From NCBI GenBank assembly GCA_964406605.1, contig CAYOSF010000004.1:124001-188000 (forward strand): a stretch of DNA of 64,000 nt, read 5' to 3'. Source of the DNA: CAYOSF01 sp964406605 (lineage in GTDB: Bacteria > Chloroflexota > Dehalococcoidia > DSTF01 > RBG-16-68-14). Made by a program: the position numbers and the translations under genes. Of this stretch, positions 42,283 through 49,993 are shown piece by piece (the stretch's first letter is position 1; the number at the start of each line of letters is the position of its first letter). A model generated the notes under the pieces. It ran no database searches, was not told the origin of the DNA, and was given only the letters and a program-made list of their open reading frames with translations.

Positions 42283-44442
42283 ATGGACGTTCTTTCGTCT
42301 GACCGACCACTTGGCGACCCTTCTGATGACCGGCTCGGCTACGCTCCGTTTGCAAAGCAACTAGCGACCAGCCTCTCCATGTTGGCCCCACCCGATGGAC
42401 TGGTGATGGCAGTCTACGGGCCCTGGGGTTCAGGTAAGACCACCGTGCTGAACTTCACGAAGGTCTACCTGGGCGAAACAACCACCCCGCCTGTGGTCGT
42501 GGACTTCAATCCATGGTGGTTTCGCGGCCACGAGGACCTCACCTTCCGTTTTTTCGATCAACTCCTATCCGTGCTGAACAAGCGCAAAGTATTCACCGAG
42601 GCGCTGCGAAAGAAGCTGGCTGGGTTCGCGGCTCTTGTTGCAGAGGCGCCTGGTCCTGATATCGCCAGAGGTTCCGGGAGGTTCGCCAGAAAGCTCCTGG
42701 AACCTAAGCGCGATGCCGTCGCCAGAAAGGACGAGATTGCCAGCGAGCTTCGCAAGCAGGACAGGCGAATTCTCGTCGTCATGGACGACATTGACCGCCT
42801 CTCGACAGATGAGGTGCGTCAGCTCTTTCAGGTAATCAAGGCGGTAGCCGACTTTCCCAGCGTGATCTACTTGCTGGCGTTTGACAAGGAGGTAGCCATC
42901 AAGGCACTCGCCGAGACACAAGGCGTTCCGGGCATGACCTACCTCGAAAAGATTGTCCAGGTGCCCTTTGAGCTGCCGCTGCCGGACAAGCCCGATCTGC
43001 GTCGCCTGCTCTTTGAGCGGCTAAATGCCATCATCAGAAACACGCCTGACATCTTGTTCGACCAAACGCATTGGGCGAACGTCTATTTCGAAGGCGTGGA
43101 CCACTTCATTAGTACGCCTCGCAACGTAGTCGTCCTCATGAACAGCCTCGCTGTAACATATCCCGCTGTGGAAGGAGAGGTCAACGCAGTTGACTTCATA
43201 GCAATCGAGGCGCTACGGGTATTCGCCCCTGAGGTCTACGATCTTGTTCGCCGAAATCCTAGTGCGTTTGTTGGCCACACAGGTGAAACCGGACTTGGCC
43301 TTATGAATACAGAGGCACTGAAAACTTTCCACAATGCTTGGATCAGTCAACTCAGTGATGACGCTCTCGAGCCTTTGAAGAAGCTGCTAGGACGCCTTTT
43401 CCCGAAGCTCGCCAGTATCTGGTCAAACACACACTATGGCTCAGATTGGCTATCGATTTGGCGCAGAGAACGCCGTGTCTGCAGCCCCGATGTGTTCCCC
43501 ATCTACTTTCGCTTGGCTGTCCCCAGCGGCGGTATCTCCAACATGGAAATGCAAGCCATGCTTGCCCTGACGAGCGACCCCAATACGTTCGGGCGACACC
43601 TAATTGAACTCGCAGAGCAAATGCGACCTGACGGTACCACGCGGGTAAGGGAAGTCCTGGAGCGACTGCAGGATTACACAGAGGAGAACATCCCCACGGA
43701 TCACATCGCCGCCATCATAGAGGCAATCCTTGATGTAGGGGACCAACTCCTTCTTCCCCAGGACGACAAGCGTGGCCTCTTTGACTTTGGCAACGGCATG
43801 AGGATGGAACGCGTCATGTTTCAGTTGTTCCGTCGGCTCGACCGCGAACGGAGAGAAGAAATTCTCAAACGAGCAATCATGCGCGGACACGCACTGTCGA
43901 TTAAGGTCGACTTGATCTCGACGCTCGGACAACAGCATGGCAAGTACGGATCCAAGGCACGCCCTGATGACGATCTCATAGTCGGCGCAGAAGCGCTCGC
44001 AGAGCTCGAAGGGATGGTCCTACAACAGATCAGGCGCGCAGCTAGTGACGGGTCGCTTCTAGGGATACGAGATTTGGCACATATTCTGTATCGGTGGCGT
44101 GACTGGAGTCGCAATAAAGATGAGCCGGGCGACTGGGTGCAAGAGCAGACTGCCGACGATGACGCCCTCCTAGCCTTCTTGACAGCGTTCTTGTCCATCG
44201 GCTGGCGACAGTCAATGGGCAACATGATAGGAACTAAGACATACCGCCTGAACCCGAAGGTCGTCGAACCATTCCTTGACCCTGCACCAGTGGCAGAGCG
44301 ACTTCCTGACATTCTGTCTAGAGAGGACATCCCTGAGGAGCAACGCCGCGCTGCGGAGCAGTTCTTGCGTGAGTATCGACTAATCGAACAAGGTAAGGAC
44401 CCGAACGACCCCATGTTCGAAGATGAACTGGAAGGTGGATGA
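42283..44442 (+). CDS. KAP-family P-loop NTPase, candidate anti-phage protein
   Basis: 719 residues. Walker A GPWGSGKT at about 46-53, the KAP strand motif VVVDFNPWWF (71-80), Walker B ILVVMDDIDRLS (163-174) and sensor region VIYLLAFDKEVAIKAL are clear. A long helical C-terminal part (about 300-719) has no recognised domain. KAP NTPases are membrane-linked STAND-like ATPases; F-plasmid PifA, which excludes phage T7, belongs to this family. GC content and codon usage are lower than both host and leftward element genes, so it is separately acquired cargo. It is followed 50 bp later by a membrane protein gene, its likely partner. Confidence 0.88.
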   Translation: MDVLSSDRPLGDPSDDRLGYAPFAKQLATSLSMLAPPDGLVMAVYGPWGSGKTTVLNFTKVYLGETTTPPVVVDFNPWWFRGHEDLTFRFFDQLLSVLNKRKVFTEALRKKLAGFAALVAEAPGPDIARGSGRFARKLLEPKRDAVARKDEIASELRKQDRRILVVMDDIDRLSTDEVRQLFQVIKAVADFPSVIYLLAFDKEVAIKALAETQGVPGMTYLEKIVQVPFELPLPDKPDLRRLLFERLNAIIRNTPDILFDQTHWANVYFEGVDHFISTPRNVVVLMNSLAVTYPAVEGEVNAVDFIAIEALRVFAPEVYDLVRRNPSAFVGHTGETGLGLMNTEALKTFHNAWISQLSDDALEPLKKLLGRLFPKLASIWSNTHYGSDWLSIWRRERRVCSPDVFPIYFRLAVPSGGISNMEMQAMLALTSDPNTFGRHLIELAEQMRPDGTTRVREVLERLQDYTEENIPTDHIAAIIEAILDVGDQLLLPQDDKRGLFDFGNGMRMERVMFQLFRRLDRERREEILKRAIMRGHALSIKVDLISTLGQQHGKYGSKARPDDDLIVGAEALAELEGMVLQQIRRAASDGSLLGIRDLAHILYRWRDWSRNKDEPGDWVQEQTADDDALLAFLTAFLSIGWRQSMGNMIGTKTYRLNPKVVEPFLDPAPVAERLPDILSREDIPEEQRRAAEQFLREYRLIEQGKDPNDPMFEDELEGG

Positions 44443-44492
44443 CCATCCATCGTGGTCGAAGGTCACGAGAGTAGATAGACTCAAGGACGAAG

Positions 44493-45506
44493 ATGGACTG
44501 GATTAGAGCGATAAGCGACTTGCTTGGTAGCGTCGCCTGGCCGGCGACACTCATTGCCTTCCTGCTCTTGTTCAGGAGGGAGATCAGCCAGCGACTAAGG
44601 GATGTTACCGAGGTCAAGTATCCGGGCGGTTCCATCACCATGCGGGAAGTTGAAGGCCTTGAGGCGAAGCTTCAGGAGGTCCAATCTCCTGCGCCTGGGC
44701 CACCTCCAGGCCGCCCACAGCCAGCTCTGCCGACCAGTTCAATGTTGGCGGTCATACAGAATAGGCTTGACATCGAGAGAGAGCTGTTCCTCCTTTCGCG
44801 CTATGGCGGTATTCGCGATCGGAGCATGGCGGAGTGGAATGTCGAGCGCTGCCTTGGTGACTTGGAGACAAACAGTATTCTGGATGCCACCCTTTGCGAA
44901 AGCGTTCGTGAGTTTCTCGACCTCTCAGATAGGCTAGTCCACGAGGGTCCCGACACACGTGATCAGGTGGTTGATCGGGCGGCAGCCGCAGGTAGCTCTC
45001 TCTTGGCGACGCTGCACCAACAGCGGCGTCTCCGTGGGCTTGGGTCAGAGTTCGAGGGGCATCTTCTCTGGCATTTCCACGGCCACGCCGAAGCGGATGA
45101 GGACAGGAAATACCACTACTGGTCTGCTGTGGCAGCTAGTCTTCCTGAGTTCGACTACAACTATGATCTATACCGCGAGGCGTCAGAACGTCACAACAAG
45201 AAGATGGCCAAAGAGAGGGACCATTCGGAAGGCCGACTCTATATCCTTCCGTTGAATGAGTTCATTTCCGTACTCGAGTTTCGCGAACGTGAACTTGAAC
45301 GAATTGCCGCTTCATGGGACTCAAGCGGAAAAAAGTGGGACATCCAATGGAGGTGGCCTGAGGAGTGGGGACACATCAGCTGGACTGGGCCGATTTTCCA
45401 CGATCCTTATCCTTCCCTATGGGAGGCTCAGGATGAACTCGTGCGCACGCGAGCCGCACTGTCGTACTACCGTTCGCGTCTCAGACAAGAAGCCAAGACC
45501 AACTAA
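44493..45506 (+). CDS. Membrane-anchored partner of the KAP NTPase
   Basis: 337 residues. One N-terminal transmembrane helix (about 11-28, LGSVAWPATLIAFLLLFRRE) then EVKYPGGSITM, a common anchor module. Residues about 110-175 are helical and contain FLDLSDRLVHEG (141-152), which resembles the RNxxxH region of HEPN domains with the first Arg replaced. The C-terminal ~160 residues have conserved-looking His/Asp/Glu/Trp blocks (LLWHFHGHAEADEDRKYHYWSAVAASLPEFDYNYDLY). Same low GC as the KAP gene and same orientation; likely the membrane effector or sensor of a two-gene system. No family name can be given. Confidence 0.75.
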   Translation: MDWIRAISDLLGSVAWPATLIAFLLLFRREISQRLRDVTEVKYPGGSITMREVEGLEAKLQEVQSPAPGPPPGRPQPALPTSSMLAVIQNRLDIERELFLLSRYGGIRDRSMAEWNVERCLGDLETNSILDATLCESVREFLDLSDRLVHEGPDTRDQVVDRAAAAGSSLLATLHQQRRLRGLGSEFEGHLLWHFHGHAEADEDRKYHYWSAVAASLPEFDYNYDLYREASERHNKKMAKERDHSEGRLYILPLNEFISVLEFRERELERIAASWDSSGKKWDIQWRWPEEWGHISWTGPIFHDPYPSLWEAQDELVRTRAALSYYRSRLRQEAKTN

Positions 45507-45515
45507 GCCGCAGGG

Positions 45516-45546
45516 ACTAGTCCACCAGCCCCATGATGGGGCTAGT
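45516..45546. terminator. Hairpin between convergent genes
   Basis: AGCCCCA/TGGGGCT (45527-45533, 45537-45543) with a 3-nt loop, flanked by ACTAG/CTAGT. It lies 10 bp after the cargo stop and faces the leftward-reading genes of the right end; no T-run follows, so its role as terminator is tentative. Confidence 0.35.
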
Positions 45547-45567
45547 GAACTGCGACTCAAGATAGGG

Positions 45568-45759
45568 TTAGTCCTTCTTCCTTCTCCACGGCCGCCACGT
45601 CAGCCACAGGAACGGCGTGAGCCTCGGTCGGGGGTTGACCACCGGCACCACCCTCGCGGGGCTGAATCTCACACGGCCCCTGCGAGACAGGCTGAACATC
45701 GGGCGGAGCCGTGGCCTCAGCCTGACGACGGGTCGCAGCCGGGGCTTCCAGCCGAGCAT
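45568..45759 (-). CDS. Possible Arg/Pro-rich small protein
   Basis: 63 residues, very basic (MLGWKPRLRPVVRLRPRLRPMF...). Its ATG overlaps the stop of the 237-aa gene upstream (TGATG), which favours coupling, but composition alone could also give an open frame by chance in GC-rich DNA. Confidence 0.35.
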   Translation of the reverse strand: MLGWKPRLRPVVRLRPRLRPMFSLSRRGRVRFSPARVVPVVNPRPRLTPFLWLTWRPWRRKKD

Positions 45760-46472
45760 CAGGCTGCCTTCCGTGCCTTCACGTCGCGCCTCGCCTCGAG
45801 ACTAACTGGGGCTTTTGGGGAGTCCGCTTCGGCCTGCCGCTGCTCCTCGTAAAGCTTGATGGCGGCCCCCCTCGCCTTCCGGCTCCTGGGGACAACGGTG
45901 TAGACCATCGAGCCTTTCCCCGCCGGCTCGCTGATGGTCCCGTCCTGGAGCATGGCCCGCACCACGTGGCCGAGCTGGGTGCCGGTGACTCCGACATACC
46001 TGGCGAAGTGACCCCAGGGGCCACGCTTCCCCTCTGGCTGTGTCTTGATGTACTCGATCACCTTCTTCCGGTGCTCGGCGGTGACCTCGAACGGCTTCTT
46101 CTCGAAGGTCCTCGTGGCCTCGCAGTCCCGGCAGGTGCCGGTCTTGCCCCTGATGACCCAGCGGTGGGCCTTGCCCGCTGCCACGCAGTCCTTCACCTTT
46201 GTCTCTTCAGGCACTTCGATGCCCTCCTCTCTCAGTCTCTTTGTGAGCTGCCTCTTCCATGTCTTGAACCTCTTCACGTCCTGGGGCCTCTCGACCTTGG
46301 CCCTGGCGATCATGGCGTCCAGCCGCGGTAGCTGCTCCTTCATCTGTAGAAGTTGTCGCTGGCGCAGCGCCTCGCCCATCTTCTCACCTCGCTTTCCTGG
46401 CTGGAGTAGCGCCTGGAGTTCCTCCTCTGTCGGGTAGGGGTAGCGTCTGAGGCCACAGCGGTTCATCTTCAC
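45759..46472 (-). CDS. Hypothetical 237-aa DNA-binding-like protein at the right end of the element
   Basis: 237 residues from GTG 46472. Basic throughout. C-terminal part PWGHFARYVGVTGTQLGHVVRAMLQDGTISEPAGKGSMVYTVV has the form of a winged helix. The middle holds DCVAAGKAHRWVIRGKTGTCRDCEATRTF, a possible zinc site. The start overlaps the stop of the small zinc protein gene (GTGA), so the two form an operon reading leftward from the right end. Function unknown. Confidence 0.6.
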   Translation of the reverse strand: MKMNRCGLRRYPYPTEEELQALLQPGKRGEKMGEALRQRQLLQMKEQLPRLDAMIARAKVERPQDVKRFKTWKRQLTKRLREEGIEVPEETKVKDCVAAGKAHRWVIRGKTGTCRDCEATRTFEKKPFEVTAEHRKKVIEYIKTQPEGKRGPWGHFARYVGVTGTQLGHVVRAMLQDGTISEPAGKGSMVYTVVPRSRKARGAAIKLYEEQRQAEADSPKAPVSLEARRDVKARKAA

Positions 46473-46627
46473 TTGACCCCGTGCCTCCCTTCAGGGCTCC
46501 TCTCATAGGCCGCCCTGCACCTCAGGCACATCACGTGGCCGCTGGCAGGCACCTTGTTGCACCCGCAGACACAGGCGCAGCGGTCCTCGTTCACCATCTG
46601 CCCCTTGTCCGCTGCCTCTGCCTTCAC
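46469..46627 (-). CDS. Small Cys-rich zinc protein at the right end of the element
   Basis: 52 residues from GTG 46627, chosen because GGGAGG lies 6 nt upstream. The core CACVCGCNKVPASGHVMCLRCRAAYERSPEG has six Cys in CxCxCxC and CxxC groupings, enough for one or two zinc ions. The 4-bp overlap with the next gene supports translation. No family recognised. Confidence 0.6.
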   Translation of the reverse strand: MKAEAADKGQMVNEDRCACVCGCNKVPASGHVMCLRCRAAYERSPEGRHGVK

Positions 46628-46759
46628 CTAATACCTCCCTCTATAGAGATCATCGGTACTTCGGCATCAAACGAGAACCGATCTATGCGCCTTAGCATTA
46701 CTTTTTGAAGACGAATTTCTCCCACCTGAATTTAGGCCGCCAGCGGTAGCGTGACTACG

Positions 46760-46800
46760 TACCGGTATCTCTGAACCGGTGATCGAGATCGTGGGGAACG
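46760..46800 (+). other. attR: attR of the serine-recombinase element
   Basis: Core ATCGAG at 46782-46787; left side is element end (ACCGGTATCTCTGAACCGGTG), right side is capsid gene. Reading the element end together with the left end gives the predicted circular attP. Confidence 0.8.
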
Positions 46801-47561
46801 GGCTCACGTACAACCGGGAGAACGCGGCGGCCACGGCCTCGTTCTACGACGTGGGCGACACCTGGACTGAGAGCACCCCAACCTTCACCCAGGAGACGGC
46901 CACCCTCAAGATCCTGGGCGGCGACGCGGACATCGACAACTTCCTCATCGCCACCCGCAGCAACGTGCAGGACCTGGAGGCGGCGATCATCCAGCTCAAG
47001 GCGAAGGCGGTCCAGCAGAAGTTCGACGACACCTTCGTGAACGGCGACCTGTCGGTGGACCCGAAGTCCTTCGACGGCATCGACGAGCTCTGCGATGCGG
47101 GCCAGACGATCAGCATGGGCACCGACGGCGACACGTTGAGCCTGGGCAAGCTGGATGAGCTGATGGACCTGATCAAGACCGGCAAGCCGGAGCTTCTGCT
47201 GATGAGCAAGCGGAGCCGTCGGACGCTGAACGAGCTGGCCCGGACCTCCGGGACCTTCCTGGAGACGGACCGGAACGAGTTCGGGCAGGTGCTGCAGTTC
47301 TACAACGGCGTGCCGATCGGCGTGTCCGACTACGTCGCGGACGACCAGACGGTGGGCGCGAGCAGCGACTGCTCGACGGTCTACGCCCTGCAATTCGGGG
47401 AGGGAGCGGTGGCGGGCCTCACCTCGCCGGGCGGCCTGCAGGTCGAGCGCGTGGGCAGCCTGGAGCAACAGGACGCCACGCGCACCCGGATCAAGTGGTA
47501 CGTCTCGCTGGCCCTCTTCAACACGTTGAAGCTGGCGAAGCTGATCGGCGTGCGCCCGTAG
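46782..47561 (+). CDS. Major capsid protein, 3' part (interrupted gene)
   Basis: 259 residues from the core codon ATC; an accidental GTG at 46779 opens the frame. IEIVGNGLTYNRENAAATASFYDVGDTWTESTPTFTQETATLKILGGDADIDNFLIATRSNVQDLEA... and C-terminal TRIKWYVSLALFNTLKLAKLIGVRP are typical of HK97-fold phage major capsid proteins. With the 36 codons at 36387-36494 it makes a 295-residue protein. Codon usage is that of the host. A strong terminator follows at 47591. An encapsulin-like shell is an alternative, but the sequence is closer to phage capsids. Confidence 0.85.
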   Translation: MEIVGNGLTYNRENAAATASFYDVGDTWTESTPTFTQETATLKILGGDADIDNFLIATRSNVQDLEAAIIQLKAKAVQQKFDDTFVNGDLSVDPKSFDGIDELCDAGQTISMGTDGDTLSLGKLDELMDLIKTGKPELLLMSKRSRRTLNELARTSGTFLETDRNEFGQVLQFYNGVPIGVSDYVADDQTVGASSDCSTVYALQFGEGAVAGLTSPGGLQVERVGSLEQQDATRTRIKWYVSLALFNTLKLAKLIGVRP

Positions 47562-47590
47562 GGGCAGCCGGACGGTCGATGGCGGGCGAA

Positions 47591-47621
47591 GGCCCCTCCG
47601 CCACAGGCGGAGGGGCCTTTT
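47591..47621 (+). terminator. Rho-independent terminator of the capsid unit
   Basis: Perfect 12-bp stem GGCCCCTCCGCC/GGCGGAGGGGCC with ACA loop followed by TTTT, 29 bp after the capsid stop. It closes the scaffold-capsid unit. Confidence 0.9.
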
Positions 47622-47727
47622 GTGTCCGGGCGCTGCAGCGGCCTTGCGCCCGTTCGTGCTCCATGGGAGACTGCATCCGTCGCGCGGCCGCACGCGCGCG
47701 GCTAGACACTGATCGAGGAGGATGAAG

Positions 47728-48582
47728 ATGGGCAAGCTCGAGGGCAAGGTCGCAATCGTGACGGGCGCAAGCCGAGGCATCGGGGCGGAGGTCGCGAGGA
47801 TGTTCGCGGAGGAGGGCGCGAGGGTGATCTGCGCGGCGCGCACGATGCGGGAGGGGGACCACCCGCTGGAGGGTTCGCTGGAGAAGACCGTCGGCGAGAT
47901 CCGCGCGGCGGGCGGCGAGGCGACGCCGGTGGCGGTCAACATCTCGGAGGCCGATGAGTGCGAGAGGCTGGTGCAGGCGGCCCGCGAGACCTACGGCCCG
48001 GTCGACGTGCTGGTGAACAATGCGGCGCTGACCTACTTCTTCCCGGTGAAGGACTACCCGCTCAGCAAATGGATGCGTTCCTGGGCGGTGAACTTCCAGG
48101 CCCCGTTCATCCTCAGCAAGCTCGCGCTCGAGGACATGGTCCCGCGCCGAAGCGGCAGCATCGTCAACATCTCCTCGGGCGCCGCCATCGGCCCCGGCCG
48201 CGGTCCCTACCCGGGCGCGTCGCAGGGCGCCGGCGGCACCTGCTACGGTGCGGAGAAGGCGGCGCTGGAGCGCTTCACGCAGGGTTTGGCGGCTGAAGTG
48301 TACGAGTACGGCATCTCCGTGACCTGTGTCGCGCCATCAGAGGTGGTGCCGACGCCGGGGACGGTGTTCCATCGCCTGGTGACGGGCTTGGACGACCCGA
48401 GCGGCGAGCCAGCGGACGTGCTGGCGAAGGCGGTGCTGCTCCTAGCGACGGAGCCGCTGGATAAGGTGACCGGCCGGGTCACGTACAGCCAGCTCATCCT
48501 GAAGGAGTTCGGCTGGACTGAGGAGGCCAAGGGTCCGGGCGTCGACCCGGCGCAGCCGGGCAGCGGCTACAGCCAGATCTAG
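47728..48582 (+). CDS. SDR family oxidoreductase
   Basis: 284 residues from ATG 47728, spaced correctly from GAGGAG (ATG 47722 is too close to it). NAD(P) motif VTGASRGIG, NNAA strand (VLVNNAALTYFF), catalytic Ser in VNISSGAA and Tyr-x3-Lys in GGTCYGAEKAALERF. The VAPSEVVPTPG loop and C-terminal extension are ordinary for classical SDRs of about 285 residues. Substrate unknown; probably an alcohol or hydroxyacyl compound. Stand-alone. Confidence 0.88.
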   Translation: MGKLEGKVAIVTGASRGIGAEVARMFAEEGARVICAARTMREGDHPLEGSLEKTVGEIRAAGGEATPVAVNISEADECERLVQAARETYGPVDVLVNNAALTYFFPVKDYPLSKWMRSWAVNFQAPFILSKLALEDMVPRRSGSIVNISSGAAIGPGRGPYPGASQGAGGTCYGAEKAALERFTQGLAAEVYEYGISVTCVAPSEVVPTPGTVFHRLVTGLDDPSGEPADVLAKAVLLLATEPLDKVTGRVTYSQLILKEFGWTEEAKGPGVDPAQPGSGYSQI

Positions 48583-48663
48583 CGGCCGGCTGGCCGCCTT
48601 CCCGTGGTGCGGCATCAGGGTCCACCCCTGGCCGGAGAGCAGCTTCAGTGCTACGATTCGCCC

Positions 48664-49971
48664 GTGCGTACACACCATCGCGGTGGGCGCAGCCGTCCTG
48701 ACAGGTCCCTGAAACGGGCCGGCGCGATCCTGCGTCCGGCGGCAGTGGCAGGCCTCTGCCTGATGGCTGTCTTAGCGGGATGGGCGTGCTCGGGCGGCGC
48801 GGATACCCAGGCGGGGGTTCCGGCAAGCGAACGCTCGGTCGAGGGGGCGACCGCGCCCGCCACCCAGTCCGCCACCGATGCCGCCGCGCAGCCCACGGCC
48901 ACTCCCGTGCCTCCACCGCGGGAGGGCGGCTATCGATTGGCGCCGACGCTGGAGGCCGCATCGTGGGAGCTGATGCTGGGGTTCTCCGTCGTACCCTGGA
49001 CGGACGACGAGGCGGTGGTGGTCACGAAGACCGGCCAGATCTGGCGGATCGCGCTCGAAGGCGATGCGCCTCCCGTCCTGTTCGGCGACATCACCGACCG
49101 GCTGGTCCGCGATCCCGGCCTCGAGGAGGGGCTTCTGGGACTGGCGTTCTCACCGCATTTCGCGTCGGACGGTCGCGTGTACCTCTACTACTCCGCGGGC
49201 GAACCGCGGCGCAGCGTGCTGTCCTGGTTCCCCGTGGCGAACGGGATAATGAACACGGCGGAGGAGCACGTCGTGCTGGAGGTGCCGCAGCCGTACGACA
49301 ACCACAACGGCGGACAGATCATCTTCGGCCCGGACGGGTACCTGTACGTCGGCCTCGGCGACGGCGGGCTGGCGGCGGACCCGCAGCTCAACGGGCAGGA
49401 CCGCTCCACGCTGCTCGGCTCTATTCTCCGGCTCGACGTCTCCGGTGATGGATACGAAGTCCCGCCGGACAACCCGTTCGTCGATACGCCGGGCGCGCGC
49501 CCGGAGATCTACGCCTACGGCTTCCGCAACCCGTGGCGCTTCAGCTTCGACAGGGAGACCGGTGAGATGTGGGCGGGGGACGTCGGCCAGGACAGATGGG
49601 AGGAGATCGACCGCGTGGTCGCGGCCGGGAACTACGGCTGGAACATTCTGGAGGGTGTCGAGTGCTACCAAGCGCCCGGCTGCAGCACTCAGGGGCTGCA
49701 GATGCCGCGGTGGGTCTACGGGCGAGAGGATGGCTGCTCGGTGACCGGCGGGTACGTCTACCGCGGCTCGGCCATGCCGGAGCTGGTCGGCTACTACATC
49801 TTCGGCGACTACTGCAGCGGACGGGTCTGGGCGATGAACACGACCGACGACAGCCCGCCGATCCTGCTCGCCAACACCGGCATTACCATCCCCTCCTTCG
49901 CCGAGTTGCCGGACGGCGAGATCCTAGCGCTCACGTTCTGGTCGGTCCTCACCCGCCTGGAGCGCAAGTGA
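48664..49971 (+). CDS. PQQ-type glucose/sorbosone dehydrogenase family lipoprotein
   Basis: 435 residues from GTG 48664. The signal helix ends LMAVLAGWACSGG, a lipobox, then a low-complexity Ala/Thr/Pro linker. The six-bladed propeller (about 100-435) carries GLLGLAFSPHF, DGRVYLYYS, HNGGQIIFGPDGYLYVGLGDGG, EIYAYGFRNPWRFSFDRETGEMWAGDVGQDRWEEID and YGWNILEG, the motifs of soluble sugar dehydrogenases. Would oxidise sugars or aldehydes outside the membrane if PQQ is available; no PQQ genes are in this window. The -10 TACGAT at 48653-48658 sits 5 nt from the start. Confidence 0.9.
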   Translation: MRTHHRGGRSRPDRSLKRAGAILRPAAVAGLCLMAVLAGWACSGGADTQAGVPASERSVEGATAPATQSATDAAAQPTATPVPPPREGGYRLAPTLEAASWELMLGFSVVPWTDDEAVVVTKTGQIWRIALEGDAPPVLFGDITDRLVRDPGLEEGLLGLAFSPHFASDGRVYLYYSAGEPRRSVLSWFPVANGIMNTAEEHVVLEVPQPYDNHNGGQIIFGPDGYLYVGLGDGGLAADPQLNGQDRSTLLGSILRLDVSGDGYEVPPDNPFVDTPGARPEIYAYGFRNPWRFSFDRETGEMWAGDVGQDRWEEIDRVVAAGNYGWNILEGVECYQAPGCSTQGLQMPRWVYGREDGCSVTGGYVYRGSAMPELVGYYIFGDYCSGRVWAMNTTDDSPPILLANTGITIPSFAELPDGEILALTFWSVLTRLERK

Positions 49972-49993
49972 TCAACCCCGGCTCCCAGGCGCG

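Larger units (their letters stand above)
36495..46781. mobile_element. 10,287-bp integrative element inserted in the capsid gene
   Basis: Bounded by ATCGAG at both ends (36495-36500 and 46782-46787), inside one coding sequence whose halves fit together in frame. Encodes a large serine recombinase at the left end, about nine leftward genes and one rightward two-gene cargo (42283-45506) of lower GC. No capsid, portal, tail or terminase-large gene, and no conjugation gene, is seen within it. Fits a phage-satellite-like or integrative mobilisable element. The recombinase would act on attB in the capsid gene. Confidence 0.85.

Noticed and set aside
46779..47561. Complete capsid gene starting at GTG 46779
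   Set aside because: The GTG is element sequence next to the core; the N-terminal arm lies at 36387, in frame across ATCGAG.
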